In this document: piece by piece, positions 52,211-60,487 of the stretch | Layout: every line of letters begins with the position of its first letter | Numbering within the stretch: position 1 is the stretch's first letter | NCBI RefSeq assembly: GCF_004078655.1 | Contig: NZ_RZNC01000006.1 | Span: 1-64,000, forward strand | DNA length: 64,000 nt | Direction: 5' to 3' | Origin: Labedella populi | Lineage (GTDB): Bacteria > Actinomycetota > Actinomycetes > Actinomycetales > Microbacteriaceae | Program-made: the position numbers and the translations under genes | The notes under the pieces: model-generated | Seen by the model: only the letters and a program-made list of their open reading frames with translations | What the model was told of the DNA's origin: nothing | Database searches by the model: none

Positions 52211-52600
52211 ATGACGGTCTCGCTGCAGCTCGACGGAGGCCGCATCACCGGGATCGAGTCGTTCTACGACGAGGTGAATCGCGTCTTCATGGCCGGTGAG
52301 ACCTGGACCCTCGCGGCGAGCCTCGACGCCCTCGACGACCTACTTCGCGGCGGATACGGGACGCTGCACGGCGTCGATACCGCCCGCTTGGGGTGGACCG
52401 ACTCCGAGTCGTCGCGCCGCGCGCTCGGCCGGGAGGCGACGATCGCGTACTACGCTGCCAAGCTCGACAATCCCGCGTACGACGGCGCCCGGGCCCGCTC
52501 GGCGATCGCGGAACTCGAGGCGGGCCGTGGGCAGACCTACGCCGACATCGTCATCGAGATCTTCGCCGGCCACCCTGCGATCGAGCTCGTCCTGTCGTGA
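52211..52600 (+). CDS. barstar-family protein without adjacent ribonuclease
   Basis: Protein of 129 residues with the barstar pattern LDGGRITGIESFYDEVNRVFM (first strand and helix), then LDALDDLLRGGYG (the acidic helix that in barstar plugs the barnase active site) and a C-terminal half with TYADIVIEIFAGHPAIELVL. Barstar itself has about 90 residues; this larger form is common in actinobacteria. No barnase-like gene lies next to it. Poor ribosome site; probably translated by reinitiation after the oxidoreductase gene. Confidence 0.8.
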   Translation: MTVSLQLDGGRITGIESFYDEVNRVFMAGETWTLAASLDALDDLLRGGYGTLHGVDTARLGWTDSESSRRALGREATIAYYAAKLDNPAYDGARARSAIAELEAGRGQTYADIVIEIFAGHPAIELVLS

Positions 52601-52619
52601 GGGGGGTCGTTCCGTCCCG

Positions 52620-53396
52620 TCAACTGCGGCGGTACGACGCCCCGTTGAGGTCGAGGATGGCACCTGACGCCCATTGCGCATCCGACGACGCGAGGTACAG
52701 GATCGCGGCGGCGACCTCCTCCGGAGTGGCGACGCGGCCGAACGGACTCTGCGAGCGGATCGCCTCGCCGACTTCGCCGGACAGCCGGACCGTCTGACGC
52801 TCCGTCGCGACGAAGCCCGGCGCGACGGTAGCGACGGCGATTCCGTGCGGCGCGAGATCGGCGGCGAGCGACTGACCGAGAGCGTGCAGTCCCGCCTTGC
52901 TCGCTGCGTAGGCGGCATGCTCGGGCTCCCCTACGAAGGCGCCGCGGGAGCCGACGTTCACGATCGCTCCCCCCGCCCCCTGTTCGATGAGGTGCCGTGC
53001 GACACAGAAGATCAGATGCGCCGTCCCGACGAGGTCGACGTCGACCATCGAGCGCCATGCGCCTTGCCACGACTCGTAGGACGCGTCCGCGATGCCGTGA
53101 CGGTTGGCAGCAGACGGGCCGACGGCCGCGTTGTTCACGAGCACGTCGATGCCGCCGAGGCCGCGGACCGCGTCGTCAGCGATTCGCCGGACCTGGTCGG
53201 CGTCACTCAGATCCCCGGCGACGATGACGTGCCCGCTCCCGTCGAGAAGCGCGAGCGTCTCCTCGGCCTCAGCCCGACTGTGGCCGTGGTGGACGGCCAC
53301 CCGGTCGCCGGCGGCGGCGAAGGCGACAGCGGTGGCCCGTCCGATTCCGCGCGAAGCTCCCGTGACGAGCACGCGCCGCGCCGTGTAGCCGCTCAT
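52620..53396 (-). CDS. short-chain dehydrogenase/reductase (FabG-like)
   Basis: Classical SDR of 258 residues. TGASRGIG (residues 12-19), NNAA at about 88-91, catalytic Ser150, Tyr163 and Lys167 (YAASKAG), and the C-terminal PFGRVATPEEVAAAILYLAS are all present. The cofactor is probably NADP(H), as the residues after strand 2 are HHGHSR. It starts by ATGA overlap with the SDR gene upstream. Substrate unknown. Confidence 0.88.
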   Translation of the reverse strand: MSGYTARRVLVTGASRGIGRATAVAFAAAGDRVAVHHGHSRAEAEETLALLDGSGHVIVAGDLSDADQVRRIADDAVRGLGGIDVLVNNAAVGPSAANRHGIADASYESWQGAWRSMVDVDLVGTAHLIFCVARHLIEQGAGGAIVNVGSRGAFVGEPEHAAYAASKAGLHALGQSLAADLAPHGIAVATVAPGFVATERQTVRLSGEVGEAIRSQSPFGRVATPEEVAAAILYLASSDAQWASGAILDLNGASYRRS

Positions 53397-54163
53397 GCGC
53401 CACCCAACCTCTCGCCGGTGATCGCCTCGAGGGCCTCGATGAGCCGGTCTTGGAACGCGGTGTCGACTGCCGACGGATGTGGCCGCTGCTGCGCCTTGTG
53501 ATGCCAGTAGCCACCGGAGACGCTCCGATCGATCTCACCACTCGTCGCGAACCACGTCTGCGTGATGTGGCCCAGTCGGAGATCGCCGGTCGCGGAGGGC
53601 CCGCCCATCCTCGTGGGAACCCACCCCGGGTCCACGGACGCCGTGAGCGTTCCCGAGCGGCGCGCGATCGCCGCGGCGAGCGTCGTGACGTGGAGCTTGC
53701 TGTCTGCGTAGGCCTGACCCGCGTCCCAGGGCCGAGTCATCCAATCGAGGTCGTCGAGCGAGTCGGTGCCGCCTCGATGCAGTCCACTGCTGAGGTAGAC
53801 GAGCCGCTCCGGCCGTTGGATGAGCGCGGTGAGGAGGAAGGGCGCGAGCGTGTTGATCGCGAAGGTGCGGGCGTGCCCGTCGACGGTCGTCCCGCGGTCG
53901 TGTTCGAGGTAGACGCCCGCATTGTGGATGACGGCGTCCATTCGCCCGAAGGCGTTGACCTGATCGGCGACGTAGTGGGTGTCGCCGGCTCGCGCGAGGT
54001 CGCCGGTGACGACGCCCAGGGTATGCGAGCGGAGCGCCCCGAGCGCGTCGGCGCGTTCCTCGTTGCGCGCGTGGACGACGACGTCGTGTCCGGCGGCGAT
54101 GAGTTCCTCCGCCGCCGCGCGGCCGAGGCCGTCGACCGAACCGGTGATGAAGATCCGAGCCAT
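53393..54163 (-). CDS. short-chain dehydrogenase/reductase, daunorubicin-reductase-like
   Basis: SDR of 256 residues. ITGSVDGLG (6-14), HNAG (80-83), Ser125/126 and YADSKLH with Tyr152 and Lys156 are all conserved. GWVPTRMGG after the active site is typical of the WW-domain-oxidoreductase/retinol-dehydrogenase-like SDRs. ATG 54163 has AAGGAGC at good spacing. It forms a two-gene unit with the next SDR by ATGA overlap, which points to consecutive or alternative carbonyl reductions. Substrate unknown. Confidence 0.86.
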   Translation of the reverse strand: MARIFITGSVDGLGRAAAEELIAAGHDVVVHARNEERADALGALRSHTLGVVTGDLARAGDTHYVADQVNAFGRMDAVIHNAGVYLEHDRGTTVDGHARTFAINTLAPFLLTALIQRPERLVYLSSGLHRGGTDSLDDLDWMTRPWDAGQAYADSKLHVTTLAAAIARRSGTLTASVDPGWVPTRMGGPSATGDLRLGHITQTWFATSGEIDRSVSGGYWHHKAQQRPHPSAVDTAFQDRLIEALEAITGERLGGA

Positions 54164-54347
54164 GGCCAGCTCCTTCCGATTCTCCCACGCTACTCGCAGG
54201 CACCGACGCCGCTGCCACAGTCCCGGAGCCTGTCTACGGGCGGCACCTCCGGCCGCCACTCGTCGTTCACATACGGGCACCAACCAGGTTCTCCACCGCC
54301 TCGCGTCAGCCGGGAGGAGTGTCGGTGGTGTGGTGTTCACTGTTCCT

Positions 54348-55742
54348 ATGGGGGAACACGAGACGCAGCTTCGAGTCGCGATCGCGCACGCGGTCGACGA
54401 GCTCGCCGCGCCTCTCGATGCCTTCGTTCCCGCTCGTCTCTCGGGTGATGACTACCTCGTGCTCGTGAGGGAGATCGAGTCGTTGGGTCGCGTCGTCGAC
54501 GCGTTGCGGTTGCGTGTCGCCGCGGACGCGGCGGGCCGCTCCGGCGGCCCCATCGACACCTTCGGGGAACTCGGCCACAAAACCGCGGAAGACGGTCTCG
54601 CGAAGATGACGGGCGTGTCCGTCGTCACCGCGAAGGCCCGCATCCGCGTCGGCGCGGCTCTCACGCCCACGATCTCGTTGTCCGGCTCCGTCATCGCGCC
54701 CGCGCACCGTCACATCGCGGCCGCCGTCGCTGCGGGGAGTCTCGGCGTCGAAGCCGCCGGCTTGCTCATTCGCGAACTCGACAGCGTCGCCGGGCGGGTC
54801 TCCGCCGACGTGCTGGACGAGGCCGAACGCGGGCTGGTGCTTCTCGCCGCCGGTGAGGACACCCACCCGCCCCTGCGTGTGGACCTCGTCCGCGGGCAAG
54901 CCGCCCTGTTCATCGCCCGCATCGACCCCGACGGTGCCCGACCGAAGGAAGAACGCGCCCGCAAACGACGGAAGTTGCACTTCGGCCGCGAAACGCCGGA
55001 CGGACTCATCCCGCTCACCGGATACCTCATGGGAGAAGTGGGCGCGGGCCTCAAGCGCCTCATCGACGCGCACCTCCGCAGCCCCTCCTTCACCGACCCT
55101 GATGCCGACCCCACCGCCGACCCCACCGCGGACCCGGATGCGGCGTTCCGCGACCCGTCGGACATCCGCGACATCGACCAGAAGCGCCACGACATCTTCG
55201 CGTCGATCATCAACGCCGCAGCCCGCATGGCGGGCGCCCCCGAGCTCGGCGGTGCCGCACCGGCCGTCATCGTCACCGTGACCGCGGCCGACCTGGACGA
55301 CCCGAACGGTGTCGGATTCATCGACGGACTCAACACCCCGGTCCCTGTCGCAACGATCGAGCGTCTCATCGACACGGGCGGGTTCCAGCTCGAGACCTTC
55401 GGGGCGAACGGACGGATCCTGTCCCTCAGCTCCGTGCAACGCTGCTTCAACGCCACCCAGCGCCGCGCGATCACCGGGAGAGACGGCGGCTGCATCATCC
55501 CCGACTGCTCCATCCCTGCCGGATGGTGCGAAGTCCACCACGTCATCCCGTACCGAGACGGTGGGGTGACACATACCGACAACGGCGTTCTCCTCTGCTG
55601 GGGACACCACCAGAACATCGACACCGGCCCCTGGCGCATCACCATGCCGAACAGCATCCCCCACGTGAGAGGACCCGGACACCACGAGTGGACCCACGTC
55701 ACGAAAGCGCGAACACGACCACCACTCCCCGCCACCGGCTGA
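54348..55742 (+). CDS. DUF222 protein with C-terminal HNH endonuclease domain
   Basis: Protein of 464 residues. The N-terminal two thirds are the helical DUF222 domain (LVREIESLGRVVDALRLRVAADAAGR, AKARIRVGAALTP). The C-terminal HNH part reads GRDGGCIIPDCSIPAGWCEVHHVIPYRDGGVTHTDNGVLLCWGHHQNI, with CxxxxC, the HH of the active site, Asn and the closing CxxHH. The set is widespread and multi-copy in actinobacteria; it may act on DNA, but its biological job is not known. The ATG at 54348 was chosen for the conserved start of the homology; a GTG a few codons upstream sits better with GGGAGGAG. Confidence 0.85.
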   Translation: MGEHETQLRVAIAHAVDELAAPLDAFVPARLSGDDYLVLVREIESLGRVVDALRLRVAADAAGRSGGPIDTFGELGHKTAEDGLAKMTGVSVVTAKARIRVGAALTPTISLSGSVIAPAHRHIAAAVAAGSLGVEAAGLLIRELDSVAGRVSADVLDEAERGLVLLAAGEDTHPPLRVDLVRGQAALFIARIDPDGARPKEERARKRRKLHFGRETPDGLIPLTGYLMGEVGAGLKRLIDAHLRSPSFTDPDADPTADPTADPDAAFRDPSDIRDIDQKRHDIFASIINAAARMAGAPELGGAAPAVIVTVTAADLDDPNGVGFIDGLNTPVPVATIERLIDTGGFQLETFGANGRILSLSSVQRCFNATQRRAITGRDGGCIIPDCSIPAGWCEVHHVIPYRDGGVTHTDNGVLLCWGHHQNIDTGPWRITMPNSIPHVRGPGHHEWTHVTKARTRPPLPATG

Positions 55743-55870
55743 TCGCGCCCGACGTCCGAGGACGGACCGGAAGCCCGGCGGCTACTCCACACCCCACCGG
55801 CCGGTTCACGCGATGTGACGGAAACGGGGGGTGGTAGGTCTATGAATCCGCCCAGTACGGTGAGGCTCAG

Positions 55871-55890
55871 TGTCCTCCGTTCGGAGGACA
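55871..55890 (+). promoter_or_regulatory. hairpin 1 in the leader region of the surface protein
   Basis: TGTCCTCC (55871-55878) pairs with GGAGGACA (55883-55890) around GTTC. It lies between the HNH gene and the surface-protein gene. It could end the HNH transcript or belong to the leader of the next gene. It contains GGAGG without a start codon after it. Confidence 0.5.
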
Positions 55891-55920
55891 CGAAGCGATG
55901 GCGCGACAACGAGCGGTTGG

Positions 55921-55942
55921 GCTCGAGCAACACTGCTCGAGC
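55921..55942 (+). promoter_or_regulatory. hairpin 2 in the leader region of the surface protein
   Basis: GCTCGAGCA (55921-55929) pairs with TGCTCGAGC (55934-55942) with an ACAC loop. GAGCGGTTG occurs directly before and after it (55911-55919 and 55939-55947). It lies 45 nt upstream of the surface-protein start. Confidence 0.55.
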
Positions 55943-55987
55943 GGTTGAGACGGCAACGCATCCGATCCCCCACCCTTGGAGATGCCC

Positions 55988-57526
55988 GTGCCTCGACCCC
56001 TGTCCTGGCGGAAAGCCCTCGCGCTGCCCGCCGTCCTCTCGCTCGCTCTCGGAAGCGCCCTCATCGCCGCGGGCCCCGCCGCCGCGGCGCCGGCCGACCT
56101 CGTCGTGACCTCCCCGGCTCCCGGCGCGACCCTCGAATCCCGCACCGTCCTGTTCGCCGGCGCCGGCACCGAGGACTCCGTCATCACCGTCGTCGACGCC
56201 GGCGGCGCCGTTCTCCCCGGCACGGATCCCGTGACGGTCGACGCCGGTGCGTGGAGCGTCACGGCGACGTTCGCCGACGACGCTGACGTCGCGCAGAACG
56301 TGACCGTCGTGCAGACCACCGCCGGGGTGGCGGATGGCGAGACTCCGGTGAGCTTCACACTTCCGGCCGCCGTCCCACCGACCGAGGTCGAGTTCTCCGT
56401 GACCGCCCCCGCCGGAACGGCCCTCGAGTCCCGTGCCGTCCTCTTCGAGGGCACCGGAACCGACGGGGCCACGGTCACGATCGTCGACGCCATGGCCACC
56501 GTCCTCGCAGAGGACATCGTCGTCGTCGACGGCGCATGGAGCACGACCGTCACGTACGCGGACGACGCGCCCGTCGCTCAGACCGCGACGGTCACGCAGA
56601 CCGTCGACGGCGAGGCGACCGGCATCCAGACGGTGGCCTTCGAGCTCCCCGCAGCCGTCGAACCCGTTCCGGGCGATGGCGAGAACGTCGAGTTCGCGAT
56701 CATCACGCCGACGGAGGGCGAGGAGCTCACCTCCTTCGACGTCGTGATCTCGGGCACCGGTACGAGCGGTTCGATCGTCGAGCTCGTCGACGCCGCCACT
56801 GACGTGCCGCTGCTCGTCGACTCCCCCATCCTCGTCGTCGACGGCGAGTGGAGCGCGACCGTCACCTACCCGGCGGATGCCTTCTTCATCCAGGACGTCT
56901 ACGCGACGCAGACCACGGAGGGTGAGCCGAACGGCGACGCCTACACGTACTTCTTCCTCCCCTACGAGCTCGTCGACGCCCCGACGATCACGAGCCCGGA
57001 GCAGGACGAGACGGTCGTGGGCGACCAGGTGACCTTCACCGGAACCGGGGAGCCGGGCGCGAACGTCCTGCTCCTCGTCATCCCGACGGAACTCCTTGAG
57101 GAGCTCGAGGAGGACCTCGCCGATGAACTCGTCGCCGCGAACTCGCGGGTCGCCGCGGCTGCCGAGCCGGCCGACCCCGAGGACCCGATCGTCGTGGCCG
57201 AGGACGGCACGTGGAGCGTCACCCTCGCTCTCGAGCCCGACGAGTACACCGCGGCCGCCATCCTCATCGACGACGCCGAGTCCGGCTTCCCGATCTCGGA
57301 GCCGTCCAACGAGGTCTCCTTCTCGCTCGTCGCAGCGGTAGCAGCCGACGGACCGGGCGCCGGCCCGGGTGCCGGCGCGGATGCCGGCGACGGCGAAGGC
57401 CTCGCGGTCACGGGTAGCGAGTCGACGGGCTTCCTCGGCCTCGCGGCCCTGCTCCTCGTCGCTGGCGCGGCGCTCATCGTGGCCAACCGCCGCGCGAGCC
57501 GCGTCGAGACGGCCCGCGTGGAGTAG
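55988..57526 (+). CDS. LAXTG-anchored surface protein with bacterial Ig-like repeats
   Basis: Secreted protein of 512 residues. A signal peptide (LALPAVLSLALGSALIAAGPAAAA) leads to four repeats of about 95 residues, each starting with a form of (V/I)TSPxxGxxLExR(T/A)VLF and holding GTG(T/E), (V/W)S(V/A)TxT and a closing (V/F)SFxLPA. The last repeat contains an acidic insert (LLEELEEDLADELV). The C-terminus is a class E sortase signal: LAVTG, then GFLGLAALLLVAGAALIVANRR with a basic tail. GTG 55988 is used, as GGAG lies 6 nt upstream; an ATG at 55982 overlaps that site. Expected to be bound to the wall; ligand unknown. Confidence 0.83.
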   Translation: MPRPLSWRKALALPAVLSLALGSALIAAGPAAAAPADLVVTSPAPGATLESRTVLFAGAGTEDSVITVVDAGGAVLPGTDPVTVDAGAWSVTATFADDADVAQNVTVVQTTAGVADGETPVSFTLPAAVPPTEVEFSVTAPAGTALESRAVLFEGTGTDGATVTIVDAMATVLAEDIVVVDGAWSTTVTYADDAPVAQTATVTQTVDGEATGIQTVAFELPAAVEPVPGDGENVEFAIITPTEGEELTSFDVVISGTGTSGSIVELVDAATDVPLLVDSPILVVDGEWSATVTYPADAFFIQDVYATQTTEGEPNGDAYTYFFLPYELVDAPTITSPEQDETVVGDQVTFTGTGEPGANVLLLVIPTELLEELEEDLADELVAANSRVAAAAEPADPEDPIVVAEDGTWSVTLALEPDEYTAAAILIDDAESGFPISEPSNEVSFSLVAAVAADGPGAGPGAGADAGDGEGLAVTGSESTGFLGLAALLLVAGAALIVANRRASRVETARVE

Positions 57527-57548
57527 TCGCCCATCACAGAAGCACCCG

Positions 57549-57588
57549 GAAGGCCCGCTCCTCGATCGCGATCGAGGAGCGGGCCTTC
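57549..57588. terminator. 40-nt perfect palindrome between convergent genes
   Basis: 57549-57568 reads GAAGGCCCGCTCCTCGATCG and is exactly complementary to 57569-57588, giving a 20-bp self-complementary stem (with a few bases unpaired at the tip). It follows the surface-protein gene and faces the immunity-gene block, so it is a likely bidirectional terminator. Confidence 0.85.
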
Positions 57589-57595
57589 TGCTCCG

Positions 57596-57803
57596 TCAGA
57601 GGGGGCCGTGCGCCGATTCCGGGCGCTCTGACCGGTGCTGGGGCGGAACGTAGAGGCTCTCGCGCGGAACCTCGCGGCCCGTCGCCGTGTCGACGACCCG
57701 GATGCCGAGCTCGTCGTGCACCAGCTGCAGGTCGGACCCCACCGGCAGGTCCCCGATCCCGATGAGCGCCGGCTCGATCGCGCACAGCTCGTGCAGTTCC
57801 TCA
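57596..57803 (-). pseudogene. 3' fragment of an immunity-type gene
   Basis: After the YezG-type stop, another minus-strand frame is open to 57596 with LHELCAIEPALIGIGDLPVG and, near its end, GREVPRESLYVPPQH. It has no usable start of its own. The part EVPRESLY(V/I)P recurs almost unchanged at 60400-60440 next to another cassette, so it is a shared tail left by recombination. The parent family is not recognised. Confidence 0.55.
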
Positions 57804-58256
57804 GCGGGGCGGGTCCGAGTGGCCCGCCCCGGCCAGCTTCCGCTGCAGCCACGCGGGACGATGCTCCGAGTCACGAGGGAACTTCTCCTGATCGGCCAAC
57901 CACGCCGACGAGACGATCGGCACGTGCGACCACGGCTCCTCGTCGTAGGCGTACGTCGCCTCCGCCCGACCATCGCGAGTCACCGTCAGCGTCATCGAGA
58001 ACCACGTGCCCTTGCCCGGCTCGTACACCGCCGTGCGCAGCTTCGAGCGCAGCAAGGAGACACAACCCGGAGCATCGAGAGGCTCCACACGCTCGTCATC
58101 GAAGACGACCGACGCCTGGACGTCCGTCACGCCCCCGACGCTCGCGGCGATGTACCGCAGCTCGCGCCACGCGGCGGGCGCAGCTTCCACGAGCGCGCCC
58201 GCCATCTCGGTGCGCAGATGCGCCTCGGCCAGTATCGGCGACTCGTTCATTTCCAT
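57801..58256 (-). CDS. YezG/DUF600-type immunity-like protein
   Basis: Protein of 151 residues. The order LVEAAPAAWRELRYIA, then MYEPGKGTWFSMTL-like (here VYEPGKGTWFSMTLTV), then FPRDSEHRPAWLQRKLAG is the DUF600/YezG pattern; YezG-type proteins act as antitoxins or immunity proteins of polymorphic toxins in Bacillus. It follows the GAD-like gene in the same direction with a gap of 42 nt. The toxin it would meet is not in the window. Confidence 0.72.
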   Translation of the reverse strand: MEMNESPILAEAHLRTEMAGALVEAAPAAWRELRYIAASVGGVTDVQASVVFDDERVEPLDAPGCVSLLRSKLRTAVYEPGKGTWFSMTLTVTRDGRAEATYAYDEEPWSHVPIVSSAWLADQEKFPRDSEHRPAWLQRKLAGAGHSDPPR

Positions 58257-58298
58257 GTCGATCGGTTCGGCATCCTCGGGAGGCAGTGATCGGCGGGG

Positions 58299-59219
58299 TC
58301 AGCGGCGCGTGCCATCGGCCGGCCGGAAGTGCTCCGGCGGCGTGCGGCGGCCCGAGCGAAACACCTCGAGCGCCTCGTGCGGCGGTGCCGACGAGTACGT
58401 GAACAGGGCCGATCCGTCCGTCGCGACGTAGATCCGTCCACCGCCGCGAACGGCGTACGAGACGACGACGCCGTCGTCTTCCGGCAGCAGCGTGTAGCCG
58501 AGCGGTGCGTCCGCCGGGATCATGCGTCGCCAGTAGTCCACGCCGATGTCGATCAGGCGCTGCTGGTCGGGAGTCGGGCGTCCCTCTCCCACGACCAGGC
58601 CTCCGTCCGATGCCGGGGCCTGGCCAACCGTCGCGTCGCCCTGCGGCTCGGTCGGGGGCACCAGGAGGCCCGTGACCTTCGGCGGACCGGCGAGCTGCAC
58701 GATCAGCGCGATGTGCTCCCAGAGCCCCATCTTCTGCAGGTGGTCGGCGGAGTTGCCACCGCCGACCGCGAGCAGGGGGACGAACCCGAAGCACTGCTCG
58801 ACGGCGGGAACGCCATCGCGAGCGGCCGCCGCAGGGTACGGCTGCCGCTCGAACGCCTCGTCGAGCCGCTGCTCGTCCTGCAGCCACTGCGTGAACTGCT
58901 CGAGCGTCACAGCGCGGTCCGTGTACTGAACGACACCCCAGCGGAACTTCGCGACCAGGAACGCGCCCTCGTTCCAGATGACGAGGTCGGCGAGCGCCGT
59001 GGAGAACAGCACCACCGCGGTCGGTGCCAGCCCCAGCACTCCCTCGGTCATCTGCGCGCCCCGCGCGGGGTCGACGACCCGCACGAAGCCATCCCCGACG
59101 ACCCCCGTGCCGTAGTGGCGCCACATCTCCGCCGCCCCCTCGGGAGCGTTCGGCGCGAACCGGGCGATCGCGTCCTCGGAGATCGGAGCCGCCGGCTCGA
59201 AACGGGTGAACGTCAGCAT
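58299..59219 (-). CDS. GAD-like/DUF1851 immunity-type protein (Tdi1-like)
   Basis: Protein of 306 residues. The N-terminal ISEDAIARFAPNAPEGAAEMWRHYGTGVVGDGFVRVVDP is a GAD-like domain; the following GLAPTAVVLFSTALADLVIWN fits DUF1851. This combination occurs in Tdi1-type immunity proteins of type VI DNase effectors. A C-terminal part of about 150 residues (DYWRRMIPADAPLGYTLLPEDDGVVVSYA) is of unknown type. ATG 59219 lies 4 nt after the stop of the 125-residue gene, with AGGAGG inside that gene's end, so translation is coupled. It is the only complete copy; two partial copies lie at 59737 and 60358. Confidence 0.72.
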   Translation of the reverse strand: MLTFTRFEPAAPISEDAIARFAPNAPEGAAEMWRHYGTGVVGDGFVRVVDPARGAQMTEGVLGLAPTAVVLFSTALADLVIWNEGAFLVAKFRWGVVQYTDRAVTLEQFTQWLQDEQRLDEAFERQPYPAAAARDGVPAVEQCFGFVPLLAVGGGNSADHLQKMGLWEHIALIVQLAGPPKVTGLLVPPTEPQGDATVGQAPASDGGLVVGEGRPTPDQQRLIDIGVDYWRRMIPADAPLGYTLLPEDDGVVVSYAVRGGGRIYVATDGSALFTYSSAPPHEALEVFRSGRRTPPEHFRPADGTRR

Positions 59220-59223
59220 CGGC

Positions 59224-59601
59224 TCAGGCCTCCTGATCGAAATCGAACCCGGCATCCCGGAACGGCTGCACGATGAGATCGAACGTCTGCGGCTCGAGCC
59301 GGTGACGCACGAGGACCGCGTGCGCGGCCATGTTGAACGCACTCGAGAACCCCATGAACTCGGGATCGGATCCAAGTGCCTCGCGAATCCCGGACCGAGC
59401 CCACATATCCCGAGTCGCCTTGGTGATCGCTTGCTTCTGCGCAGCCGGCGCGCGAGTCTTCAGCAACGCGTCCTGAGCAGCTTTCAGCTCAGGAGGACGC
59501 GGGCGAGGACGACGCCCGTTGATGCTGGCGACATCGTCGGCGGTGCTCTCCATCCAGCTGATCAAACGGTTGGCAACTGCGCGCCTCGCATCTTCCGTCA
59601 T
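59224..59601 (-). CDS. cassette protein, copy C
   Basis: Helical protein of 125 residues starting MTEDARRAVANRLISWM. It shares with two others in this block the central RPRPPELKAAQDALL and the almost fixed C-terminus (ETFDLIVRPFRDAGFDFDQEA; here EPQTFDLIVQPFRDAGFD). I do not recognise the family. Its position between a toxin-tail fragment and a GAD-like immunity gene, and its repetition, suggest an immunity protein. Confidence 0.65.
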   Translation of the reverse strand: MTEDARRAVANRLISWMESTADDVASINGRRPRPRPPELKAAQDALLKTRAPAAQKQAITKATRDMWARSGIREALGSDPEFMGFSSAFNMAAHAVLVRHRLEPQTFDLIVQPFRDAGFDFDQEA

Positions 59602-59617
59602 AGAACCGATCCTGTCA

Positions 59618-59735
59618 TCACGGACGGACATCGATGAGGTGGATCTCGATCGACGGGTGCACCCACTGTGCGAGGTCAGCGGGGGATGCCGTCCAGTGCT
59701 GCGGCCAGGTCGGCCTGCAGCGCATCGGCGTTGCC
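59618..59735 (-). pseudogene. toxin-tail fragment, unit 3
   Basis: In two minus-strand frames one reads GNADALQADLAAALDGIP and then ADLAQWVHPSIEIHLIDVRP before the stop at 59618. A run of five C at the join shifts the frame by one. The same end (NAALLRNDLGNAAAGLPAELRGWIHSSVEIRVVDV) is seen in unit 1, so this is a leftover C-terminus of a repeated gene, placed just before an immunity-type gene as toxin C-termini usually are. Confidence 0.5.
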
Positions 59736-59736
59736 G

Positions 59737-59865
59737 CTACTCCACCGCCCCGGGGAACTTCGCGACCAGGAACGCGCCATCGTTCCAGATGACGAGGTCG
59801 GCGAGCGCCGTGGAGAACAGCACCACCGCGGTCGGTGCCAGCCCCAGCACGGTGGAAATCGCCAT
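59737..59865 (-). pseudogene. internal fragment of a GAD-like immunity gene, unit 2
   Basis: Frame of 42 residues, MAISTVLGLAPTAVVLFSTA followed by LADLVIWNDGAFLVAKF, nearly identical to the middle of the intact GAD-like gene (about residues 65-100). The 5' and 3' parts are gone. It starts 6 nt after the stop of copy B, where the intact gene would start. Confidence 0.75.
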
Positions 59866-59871
59866 CGACTG

Positions 59872-60252
59872 TCAGGCCTCCTGATCGAAATCGAATCCGG
59901 CATCCCGGAACGGCCGCACGATGAGATCGAACGTCTCCGGAGCCAGGCGGTCGCGAACCAGGATCGCCTGGCCCGCCATGGATGTGTTGGTCGCGAGACG
60001 AAGGAACAGACCGGCGTCGTCGAACGCATCGCGCGCTCCCGACTCGGCCCACAGGTCACGGAGAGCCTTGTTGAGGGACTGATTCTGCGCCGCCGAGACC
60101 TTGACCGAATCGAGCGTGCGCTGAGCGTCCTTGATATGGGCCGGACGGGGAACCGGAATCACGGCGACGACTCGTTGCAGGTCGCCGACCTCGAGCCCCC
60201 GGAGCCAGCCCACGAAGCGGTCGATCTGCGCACCGCGCGCACCGAATGTCAC
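59872..60252 (-). CDS. cassette protein, copy B
   Basis: Protein of 126 residues from a GTG that lines up with the start of copy A (VTFGARGAQIDRFVGWLRG). Central VPRPAHIKDAQRTLDSVKVSAAQNQSLNKALRDLW and the C-terminus LAPETFDLIVRPFRDAGFDFDQEA match copy A closely. An ATG 10 codons upstream is possible but would overlap the preceding fragment's stop region. It is followed by a broken GAD-like gene, so this cassette is only half intact. Confidence 0.65.
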   Translation of the reverse strand: MTFGARGAQIDRFVGWLRGLEVGDLQRVVAVIPVPRPAHIKDAQRTLDSVKVSAAQNQSLNKALRDLWAESGARDAFDDAGLFLRLATNTSMAGQAILVRDRLAPETFDLIVRPFRDAGFDFDQEA

Positions 60253-60268
60253 AGTCTCGATCCTTGCA

Positions 60269-60330
60269 TCAGATTCGGACATCGATGAAGCGGATCTCCA
60301 CGTTCGGTCGGGGTGCCGTCACCGGGACGG
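60269..60330 (-). pseudogene. toxin-tail fragment, unit 2
   Basis: On the minus strand the frame ends NVEIRFIDVRI-stop at 60269-60271, the same ending as the tails before copies A and C. Only about 12 conserved residues remain; the sequence before it is not related to the other tails. Confidence 0.4.
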
Positions 60331-60357
60331 TCATCCCGGTGCCGCGACCGCGAGCGC

Positions 60358-60483
60358 TCAGTCGGCACCATGCGGACACCGCGACCGCACCATCCGGTGC
60401 TGGACGGAATGTAGAGGCTCTCGCGCGGAACCTCGCGGCTCGGAGATCGGAACCGACGGCTCGAAACGCGCGATAGTCACCAT
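60358..60483 (-). pseudogene. 5' fragment of a GAD-like immunity gene, unit 1
   Basis: Begins MVTIARFEPSVPISE, matching the first 15 residues of the intact gene (MLTFTRFEPAAPISE), then switches out of frame into the tail sequence whose other frame encodes EVPRESLYIPSS. So the beginning of one gene was joined to the end of another, removing nearly 300 codons. Confidence 0.7.
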
Positions 60484-60487
60484 CGGC

